In this document: one piece after another, positions 6,901 to 11,300 of the stretch
Layout of the letters: each line of letters begins with the position of its first letter
Position numbering within the stretch: the stretch's first letter is position 1
NCBI RefSeq assembly: GCF_003479405.1
Contig: NZ_QUHB01000020.1
Span: 9,814 to 21,113 of the forward strand
Source: Eubacterium sp. AF16-48
GTDB lineage: Bacteria; Bacillota; Clostridia; Lachnospirales; Lachnospiraceae
Length of the DNA stretch: 11,300 nucleotides
Reading direction: 5' to 3'
Program-made: the position numbers and the translations under genes
Notes under the pieces: model-generated
What the model saw: only the letters and a program-made list of their open reading frames with translations
What the model was told of the DNA's origin: nothing
The model's database searches: none

Positions 6901-6936
6901 GAAGCCCGTACACAATCGTTTTAACATCTTTTTCAT
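3901..6936 (-). CDS. Wall-anchored thioester/SpaA/VaFE-repeat surface adhesin carried by the ICE
   Basis: A 1011-residue secreted adhesin. Signal peptide 1-29, cleaved near VHA-ES. A probable thioester domain spans about 35-195, with the Cys in AYCID (Cys72) and Gln128 in LLEQCVVW as the candidate bond; such domains form covalent bonds with targets. Four SpaA/CnaB-like Ig modules follow at about 195-295, 300-450, 452-570 and 573-692, with endings of the EL/EETxAPxGY type (EETKAPNGYL, ESEAPNGYL). Two VaFE modules lie at about 695-822 and 826-953 (VTFEELYD, EHKDIED.GQT), and a Pro/Glu/Lys wall spacer at 954-973. The sorting signal is SPKTG at 974-978, then a membrane helix and KRRKMKKS. The Leu of LPXTG is Ser, so a dedicated sortase may be used. 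ATG 6936 is preferred to 6981 because it has AAAGGAG upstream and begins the signal peptide. A terminator lies in its leader. Confidence 0.9.
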   Translation of the reverse strand: MKKMLKRLCTGFLALATVVTALPTTPVHAESKQYWTESAERVGIIEKVMNDSSIGSTFNEGYMKVEGETAYCIDINTDFKNGYKTRADASSRMSADQISDVALSLEYVKQYGEAHKELNYKQVYLLEQCVVWQRLSVHLGWQCDNVRASYDEIPKATQDEVFAGAKAFVKENKGRYECGGYIYSGEGQELGQFWAKLNVGNAKLQKTSSNTSITDGNGNYSIAGATYGVFADKDCTKQLATLTTDENGNTDVVEVKAGTVYIKELSAPAGYKVDKTVYSLKVEAGKTATLKVSDTPKVTDTLIELFKIDMETQKDNPQGNASLAGAEFTWKYYAGFYNKDNLPAEATRTWVTKTIAETDIDGTTHYLTKLADAYKVSGDSFYMQDGKAVLPLGTLTVEETKAPNGYLLDGAYMQAGDKSEQIKGLYVTQITEDGDLAVLSGSNQFSVSDKVIRGGVKIQKRDLETGDTKPQGSATLKDTALDIISLNDNSVLVEGKLYKKNEVVKTIRTDIEGVASTASDLLPYGKFRIVESEAPNGYLTDGAKPIDFTITENGKIVDLTEKAHSIYNQIKRGDIEGVKIGAGTHKRLADVPFRITSKTTGENHVVVTDDNGQFSTSAEWASHKHNTNAGKTSEDGVWFGTSEPDDSKGALPYDTYIIEEIRCDSNKGFELIPPFEIVVSRNNLVIDLGTLTDEYEKEISIHTTATSKDGEKTILAGKEVTIVDTVKLDGLTKGTKYQLKGWQMLKEENAELIIDGKRVENNYTFVADDEEMKVEISYTFNASALGGKNLVTFEELYDFSNPDEPVKVAEHKDIEDDGQTVLITERIIKIHTTATDKDGNKELKAGKDVTIIDTVTLEGLEVGTQYKLVGWQMLKEENAELLINGKRVESDYTFIADSETMKVEVAFTFDATSLDGKQLVTFEELYDLSNPDEPKKVTEHKDIEDKGQTITFKEKPEKPETPPTPEKPNRPSDSPKTGDSTNVMAFVVMLLVSAGGLAGTYLYKRRKMKKS
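4078..4854 (-). repeat. Two tandem VaFE modules, direct repeat inside the adhesin gene
   Basis: Two units of about 384 bp (4854-4471 and 4461-4078) encode nearly the same 128-residue module. Shared blocks include IHTTAT.KDG, GWQMLKEENAEL, GKRVE, VTFEELYD and SNPDEP.KV.EHKDIED. Known VaFE domains form internal isopeptide bonds that stiffen the stalk. Repeat number may vary between strains by recombination. Confidence 0.85.
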
Positions 6937-6965
6937 AAATCTAATGCTCCTTTCATTTTGGGTAT

Positions 6966-6994
6966 AAAAATAGACGCTCATTTCTGAACGTCTA
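6966..6994 (-). terminator. Rho-independent terminator in the leader of the adhesin gene
   Basis: On the minus strand TAGACGTTCA and TGAGCGTCTA form a 10-bp stem with one G-U wobble and a GAAA tetraloop (arms 6994-6985 and 6980-6971). Five T's follow at 6970-6966. It lies about 30 bases before the adhesin start and before its ribosome site. Either it shields the ICE from outside transcription, or it is an attenuator for the adhesin and the genes behind it. Confidence 0.8.
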
Positions 6995-7089
6995 CATTAT
7001 TAAAAGGCTTGTCCTCTCACACATATTCTATTTTAATAGGTACAACAGTTGCCTTTCTCCTTGTATTTTCGTTGTTTTCATCACTTGCG

Positions 7090-7272
7090 TTATCTACAAC
7101 CCCCATGTCCCGGGTCAATTACCACTATGTAATCTTTCTCCTTTGTCTTAACTGTGCTTTCCCTGTTTTCAACTACTTTGTTCATATTGCAGGCAATTAA
7201 CGTCACTGACATTAACAAAATCAGAGACATCAAAATTTCCATTTTTTTGCTATACTTAATAAATTCCGTCAC
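7090..7272 (-). pseudogene. 5' remnant of a lipoprotein N-acetylmuramoyl-L-alanine amidase (Amidase_3 type)
   Basis: A 60-codon frame starts at GTG 7272 (AGGG nearby) or at ATG 7242. It has a lipoprotein signal peptide with lipobox LIAC (Cys28), a charged linker, and then DYIVVIDPGHGG (47-58), the entry strand and first zinc-ligand motif (His56) of Amidase_3 peptidoglycan amidases. The frame then ends after Cys-Arg, so the catalytic core of roughly 170 residues is missing. Dropping one T of the TT at 7098-7099 would join IDPGHGG to VDNASDEN and a further open stretch down to a stop at 7017-7019, so a +1 frameshift is one possible lesion. The ICE begins just downstream, so breakage by ICE insertion is the other. 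The product cannot be an active amidase as read. Confidence 0.7.
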
Positions 7273-7276
7273 TATT

Positions 7277-7314
7277 CTACCCTACATACTTTTTATACAA
7301 TATATGTAGGGTAG
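7277..7314. promoter_or_regulatory. Perfect 12-bp inverted repeat at the 5' end of the amidase remnant
   Basis: CTACCCTACATA (7277-7288) and TATGTAGGGTAG (7303-7314) are perfect inverted copies around 14 bases. On the minus strand the spacer contains a possible -10 box TATAAA (7297-7292), and the inner arm ends 5 bases before the GTG start, so an operator is plausible. On the plus strand the repeat is followed by TTGCTTTTTATTTT, which also fits a rho-independent terminator, although no plus-strand gene is seen before it. Confidence 0.65.
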
Positions 7315-7350
7315 TTGCTTTTTATTTTACAATACTTCCTGAACGTTTAA

Positions 7351-7395
7351 AATTAATGAAACCGCTATGCTGACATTATCAACATAACGGTTTCA
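7351..7395 (-). terminator. Terminator of the GH87-type glucanase gene
   Basis: On the minus strand a 17-bp stem with two G-U wobbles and a 5-base loop (arms 7395-7379 and 7373-7357) is followed by TTAATTTT. It lies about 28 bases after the glucanase stop codon. The T-tract is broken by AA but the stem is long and strong. Confidence 0.8.
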
Positions 7396-7422
7396 TAGCA
7401 AAAGAGAAATACAAATTTCTAC

Positions 7423-10400
7423 TTATAAGCTTGTTACAATATCTGACCAATCATAGTCAACCTGTTTATATGATGGATTTACCAATTTCAAAATGCTATC
7501 GTACAAATATGTATGACCTGCATTTGTAGGCATTTTTCCACCATCGTATAATGCTGATGCCACATTATATACAGAATATGAATAAATATCACTATATACA
7601 TATGAGCCATCACTTAAAACAGCATATGCTCTTACTTTGTATTTTGCTGTATATTCCTGTACTGTCTGGTTCTCAAATAATGTTGTCATTACATAATACT
7701 GAGCTGTCTTTGAGCTTCCAAATACTTTATCAACATTTCCATTGTTAGTTGATTCAAATGATGCAACATAATAGTTGTCAGTTGATACTGTCATATCGAT
7801 ATTCTTTACACCTGTATCCTTATCACCAAGTTTTGTTAATGCATATACAAGTCCATGTTTTACAACATTCTTGCCATTAACTGTTGGTTCAACAGATGCC
7901 ACAACTCTGCTTCCCTTTAATGTTGAACTAATCTGATATCCTACAACGTTTACATCCTTGCTTGTTACAACTGTTTCAGTACCAGGCTCTGTTGGTGTTT
8001 CTGTAGGTTTCTCTGTTGGCTGCTCAATTTCTCCTGTATTATCTAAGTCATCCGGCTTATCAGGATTTTCAATATACTGTACTCCGCCGTAAGGTACAGT
8101 GATTGTCTTTGTATATTTGTTGTTAGTTTCATTCATTTCGCCAAATACATTACTGTCATCAGCCCATGCTGTTACAGTATGTGATCCGGTTGTTGCTGTC
8201 CATGAACTTCCACTATTTCCACCGGTTGCTGTTAATTTAATTACCTGTCCCGGCTGAAGTCCATCAAAATACTGGTCATTCCATGTAATTGGAGATGGAT
8301 ATGGATTTCCATCAATCTGGAACTGTACACCTAATTTCTGACCTGCAGGAATTGCTGTATCTCCGGCATTTACAATAGTAGCTGTAAATGTAAGTGCATC
8401 TCCTACATTGATAATCTCTTTATCCCACGTAACATCTAAAACCTGAATATCATATCTTCCTGTTACAGGTGTATAAGTAGGTTCTCTGTCAGGAGCTTCC
8501 TGAACGTTAAATGATTTTGATCTTGTGTTGTTATCCTTTGAAAGCTCATTTGGAAGTTTATTTCTATAATCCACTGTAGCTTCAATTGTATGTCCACCTG
8601 CTGTTGCTGTCCATGTAGAGGTTGGTGAAAGCTTAATTGTTTCTCCTGCCTTTAAACCACCTTTATATGTTGTGTTTGTGTAACTTCCTTTTCCATCTAC
8701 AGTTATTTTAATCTGAATTGCTACTCCTTCAGGAATATCTACATTTGATGTATTCTTAACTGCAGTTGTAAATGTTACTTTGTCACCTTCTTCAATAGAT
8801 GAAGAATTGCTTTCATTTTTCCATGAAAGACCTGCAAGTGCAACGTCATATCCTGTAATTCCGTCTAACGGATCTATAACTCCACCACCCTGTGAAGTAT
8901 CTGCTTCCGGATAACCCGGAACTTCATATGTAACATCATCATCTAAAAGTGTCACTGTATCATTGCCTGCTAAATTTTTAGGTGTAGCATTATCTGTATA
9001 GAAAGGCCATGTACTTGTGTTCTTTCCTGTCTGGTCAGAAACAACCGCACCAACAGTAAGTCCGTTAAATACAGCTGATGAATTTGCATTTTCTCTGATT
9101 GCTGCTCCTGAATAACCTGAGCTTGAGAAATCAGAAATCTGTTTTGAAAGACCTGCACCTAAAATTGTAGTATCATTAAATGTGATATTACTATAACTTG
9201 TTCCTAAAAGTCTTATTGCAGTAAACGGTGAATCGTAAATCTGTGTATTATTAAATACAATATTTTTTACTTCCTGTTCAAAGTCAATAGCCGCATAATC
9301 TCTTCCCCAACATTCTTTTGGTGTACCACATCTTACAAGAATGTTGTTGTCAAATGTATTAGGTGTAGAACCTGAGAATTTGTATCCAGGGAATGTTGTA
9401 TTAAAGTGAATACCTGCTGCCATAAATGAATCACATAAATAGTTGTTGTAAACCTTGTGACCCTGACCACCATAGATTGCCAATAAACCGGCTCTCCATC
9501 CTAAGTCAATTGTGTTATATGCAAATACGTTATTTACTTCATCTTTTGCACCCATGGTCTGGTCATTCCACATTGCCAAGCCATCATCACCATTGTTTCG
9601 TACTGAACAGTTATATACTACTGCATTACTTGTTCCCTGACAGAAGTTTACACCGTCAGCTAAGTTATTTCTAATTCTGCTGTTTACAACTTTAACTCCA
9701 TCACAGTAATCGATTTTTCCATTGTAATCACCAAACCAAAAACCACACTCAAAGTGTTCTTCCCAAATATCATGAATTACAGAACCATCTGCCCATATAT
9801 CCATAAAGCATTTATAAATTGCCTGTTCATTGTGTCTTGAACGTAATCCTGAGTTAAGATACATATTACAGAACTCAACATTTTTACAATATCCGTCAGC
9901 TACTGTGCTTCCCTTTGCATTTGGGTTTCCGCCTGAAACGCCACCACCGGAAACTTCTTCACTTGTAAACTGAATATTTGTGTACCAAATTCCGGCACCT
10001 GTAATCTTCATATTTTCAGCACCGATAGTCCACATTCCATCTAATAAATATGTACCTTCCGGAATGTATAAATCCATTCCCTTCTTATCTGCATCTGCTA
10101 CTGCCTGCTTAAATGCTGCTGTATTTTTGCTGGCAATTGCAGCATCAAATGTATCACGGTCTCCATGTTCACCATAAGCTATAGCACCATATTCTTCAAC
10201 ACTTACTGAATTATCAGGCTGTTCAATTGCTTCCGGTACATCCTCGATTTCAAGGAAATCAACACCATATTCATATCCACCTGCACCTGTGCTTTGAATT
10301 TTAATCTTATCACCACTCTTTAATGGTGTATCAAGAAGAAAATGTACTTCATCAAATGCAAATGCGCCTATTGCTCCTGCACTATCGCTTGGGCTTCCAC

Positions 10401-10878
10401 TACCAAAGTTAAAATACTGCCACATCCAGAATGAATCTAATTTTACAGTTTTTACTTTTTTGTTATTTACATATACATCCAGAGAACCCTTTACACCTGT
10501 TCCACCATTTCCGTCAGGCAGTGTAAATCTCATTGTTACACCTGCTCCTGTTGTTTTCATGGTCCATTCTACGGATGAACCACTTCCCGGAAGTCCTACA
10601 TAGGACTGTGCTGATGCCTGGGTTGCAATATTATTAGGATTCCAATCTGTAGATGTCTTAAGTATTGCTCCTCCGCTAAGCACTGCATCTGTTGAATCAT
10701 ATCTTGTGTATGGCATTTTTGCTCCTACACGTCCGTTTGCATCTGCTGTCGGAATAGTAAATTGATCCGCAACACCTGCTGCTTTTACTTCTTCCTGACC
10801 TTTCTTCAAAGCAACCGGCTGCACTGTCATTGCCAATGCCAATGTGACTGCTAATACTTTTTTTACAATCTTTCTCAT
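7423..10878 (-). CDS. Secreted multidomain GH87-type glucanase (alpha-1,3-glucanase/mycodextranase class)
   Basis: A complete 1151-residue exported enzyme, predicted to cleave alpha-1,3-linked glucan outside the cell. The signal peptide ends near residue 34. A beta-sandwich carbohydrate-binding-like domain spans about 36-213 (SLDVYVNNKKVKTVKLDSF, GVDFLEIEDV). The parallel beta-helix catalytic domain (about 226-650) opens with the pectate-lyase-3 signature EEYGAIAYGEHGDRDTFDAA and IPEGTYLL. Asp408 (NLADGVNFCQG), Asp431 and Asp432 (NNGDDGLAMW) have the spacing of the three catalytic Asp that I recall for the GH87 enzyme Agl-KA (1067, 1090, 1091). Two CARDB modules follow (about 675-792, 806-928), then a PTE-rich linker (938-968) and a C-terminal domain (about 975-1151) shared with the upstream gene. 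No sorting motif is seen. AAGGAG lies 6 bases before ATG 10878. The substrate within GH87 is not certain; mycodextran (mixed alpha-1,3/1,4) is possible. Confidence 0.85.
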   Translation of the reverse strand: MRKIVKKVLAVTLALAMTVQPVALKKGQEEVKAAGVADQFTIPTADANGRVGAKMPYTRYDSTDAVLSGGAILKTSTDWNPNNIATQASAQSYVGLPGSGSSVEWTMKTTGAGVTMRFTLPDGNGGTGVKGSLDVYVNNKKVKTVKLDSFWMWQYFNFGSGSPSDSAGAIGAFAFDEVHFLLDTPLKSGDKIKIQSTGAGGYEYGVDFLEIEDVPEAIEQPDNSVSVEEYGAIAYGEHGDRDTFDAAIASKNTAAFKQAVADADKKGMDLYIPEGTYLLDGMWTIGAENMKITGAGIWYTNIQFTSEEVSGGGVSGGNPNAKGSTVADGYCKNVEFCNMYLNSGLRSRHNEQAIYKCFMDIWADGSVIHDIWEEHFECGFWFGDYNGKIDYCDGVKVVNSRIRNNLADGVNFCQGTSNAVVYNCSVRNNGDDGLAMWNDQTMGAKDEVNNVFAYNTIDLGWRAGLLAIYGGQGHKVYNNYLCDSFMAAGIHFNTTFPGYKFSGSTPNTFDNNILVRCGTPKECWGRDYAAIDFEQEVKNIVFNNTQIYDSPFTAIRLLGTSYSNITFNDTTILGAGLSKQISDFSSSGYSGAAIRENANSSAVFNGLTVGAVVSDQTGKNTSTWPFYTDNATPKNLAGNDTVTLLDDDVTYEVPGYPEADTSQGGGVIDPLDGITGYDVALAGLSWKNESNSSSIEEGDKVTFTTAVKNTSNVDIPEGVAIQIKITVDGKGSYTNTTYKGGLKAGETIKLSPTSTWTATAGGHTIEATVDYRNKLPNELSKDNNTRSKSFNVQEAPDREPTYTPVTGRYDIQVLDVTWDKEIINVGDALTFTATIVNAGDTAIPAGQKLGVQFQIDGNPYPSPITWNDQYFDGLQPGQVIKLTATGGNSGSSWTATTGSHTVTAWADDSNVFGEMNETNNKYTKTITVPYGGVQYIENPDKPDDLDNTGEIEQPTEKPTETPTEPGTETVVTSKDVNVVGYQISSTLKGSRVVASVEPTVNGKNVVKHGLVYALTKLGDKDTGVKNIDMTVSTDNYYVASFESTNNGNVDKVFGSSKTAQYYVMTTLFENQTVQEYTAKYKVRAYAVLSDGSYVYSDIYSYSVYNVASALYDGGKMPTNAGHTYLYDSILKLVNPSYKQVDYDWSDIVTSL

Positions 10879-10909
10879 TAATTACTCCTTTCCGTTAAGT
10901 TTGCAGAAA

Positions 10910-10939
10910 GAGAGAACCAGCCCCCCAGTCAGTTCTCTC
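10910..10939 (-). terminator. Possible terminator or hairpin between the two paralogous exoprotein genes
   Basis: GAGAGAAC and GTTCTCTC form a perfect 8-bp stem (arms 10939-10932 and 10917-10910) around a G-rich 14-base loop containing GGGGGG. Only TTTCTGC follows on the minus strand, so termination may be weak and the glucanase could partly depend on read-through. Next to it, at 10944-10955, is the 12-bp palindrome ACTTTTAAAAGT. No clear promoter was found in this gap. Confidence 0.5.
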
Positions 10940-10977
10940 CTTCACTTTTAAAAGTTTTTTCTATAATTAATTAATGA

Positions 10978-11300
10978 CTATTCTATCTCAGAAGCATCCG
11001 CTACTGTATTTCCCCAATTGTAATCAACCTGTGCATAATCAGGGTTTACAACCTTAAGGATGTTGTTGTAAAGGTAATCATGGGCTGTGATTGTATTCAT
11101 CATCTTGTTTGAATACAATGTGTCTGCTATGTCATATACTGAGTATGAGCTTACCTTGCTGTATACATATGTTCCATCGCTAAGCTCTGCATATGCTCTT
11201 ACCTTATACTGTGCTGAGTATTCCTTTGCCGTGTTTGCTCCAAACAATGTTGTTCTTACAAAGTATGTTGCTGTGTCTGATGATCCGAACTTAACATTTT
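10978..11300 (-). CDS. 3' end of a secreted protein whose C-terminal domain matches that of the glucanase
   Basis: The frame is open from the right window edge to a stop at 10978; about 106 residues are visible and the gene starts beyond 11300. The visible part aligns almost without gaps to the glucanase C-terminus: FGSSDTATYFVRTTLF against FGSSKTAQYYVMTTLF, QYKVRAYAELSDGTYVYS against KYKVRAYAVLSDGSYVYS, and ILKVVNPDYAQVDYNW against ILKLVNPSYKQVDYDW. It is therefore the same Ig-like terminal domain on a neighbouring, probably secreted, protein and points to a cluster of related exoproteins or a tandem duplication. The catalytic part cannot be seen, so no enzyme activity is proposed. Stop to next start is about 100 bases. 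Confidence 0.85.
   Translation of the reverse strand, partial: NVKFGSSDTATYFVRTTLFGANTAKEYSAQYKVRAYAELSDGTYVYSKVSSYSVYDIADTLYSNKMMNTITAHDYLYNNILKVVNPDYAQVDYNWGNTVADASEIE

Larger units (their letters stand above)
1..6994. mobile_element. Leading (left) part of a Tn916-family integrative conjugative element
   Basis: The gene order on the minus strand is Orf23-type, Orf22-type, Orf21-type ATPase, oriT, then Orf20-type MobT relaxase. This is the conserved order of Tn916 and its relatives, and each protein resembles its Tn916 counterpart along its length. The element departs from Tn916 in two ways: a large wall-anchored adhesin precedes the Orf23-type gene, and a membrane-protein/HTH cassette sits between the Orf22- and Orf21-type genes. 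The outer boundary is not seen directly. I place it just upstream of the adhesin leader terminator, roughly 6995-7100, because amidase remnant and host-like genes follow. The other end, with integrase and excisionase, lies beyond position 1. Family assignment is firm; the boundary is inferred. Confidence 0.85.

Noticed and set aside
6937..6981. Upstream ATG start for the adhesin at 6981
   Set aside because: It starts inside the terminator hairpin loop and would bury the signal peptide; the ribosome site AAAGGAG belongs to 6936.
6992..7024. Ten-codon leader peptide (MCERTSLLIM) ending at the adhesin leader terminator
   Set aside because: Its overlap with the hairpin resembles an attenuator, but no ribosome site precedes the ATG.
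7009..7200. Plus-strand 63-codon ORF opposite the amidase remnant
   Set aside because: No ribosome site and it is antisense to the much better supported amidase fragment.
1..11300. CRISPR array, tRNA or rRNA genes, insertion sequences
   Set aside because: No regularly spaced short repeats, tRNA-like cloverleaf, rRNA stretch or transposase was found on either strand.

Overview
The window looks like the genome of a gut-type low-GC Firmicute, probably a Lachnospiraceae relative. The reasons are Gram-positive signal peptides and sorting signals, AAGGAG ribosome sites before most genes, AT-rich codon use, a large secreted polysaccharide hydrolase, and a Tn916-family conjugative element. The species cannot be fixed from the sequence. 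Every gene I support lies on the minus strand, so transcription runs from high to low coordinates.

Positions 1 to about 7,000 are the leading part of a Tn916-family integrative conjugative element (ICE). In transcription order it carries: a leader terminator (6966-6994); a 1011-residue wall-anchored thioester/SpaA/VaFE adhesin (6936-3901); a doubtful small ORF with a 13-bp inverted repeat; two small DUF961/YdcP proteins matching Tn916 Orf23 and Orf22; a two-gene membrane-protein/XRE-regulator cassette with its own strong promoter and terminator (about 2910-1944); the FtsK-like coupling ATPase (Orf21 type, 1917-523); an origin of transfer (340-522) with an inverted repeat of the ICEBs1/Tn916 nic type; and the start of the MobT relaxase (Orf20 type), which leaves the window at position 1. 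Integrase and excisionase are not in the window.

Positions about 7,000-7,422 are a short, AT-rich junction. It holds the 5' remnant of a lipoprotein N-acetylmuramoyl-L-alanine amidase gene that stops right after the zinc-site motif IDPGHGG, a perfect 12-bp inverted repeat at its 5' end, and a strong terminator for the next gene. The ICE left end most likely lies here, so the amidase may have been broken by ICE insertion or by later decay.

Positions 7,423-11,300 look like host chromosome. They hold a complete 1151-residue secreted GH87-type beta-helix glucanase (alpha-1,3-glucanase or mycodextranase class) with two CARDB modules, and the 3' end of an upstream gene whose C-terminal domain is clearly paralogous to that of the glucanase.

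The ICE genes form one system: MobT nicks oriT, the coupling ATPase passes the DNA to the secretion channel (outside the window), the Orf22/Orf23-type proteins accompany transfer, and the adhesin may help hold cells together. The inserted regulator cassette is the least ordinary part. Its terminator sits directly upstream of the coupling-protein gene, with no room for another promoter.
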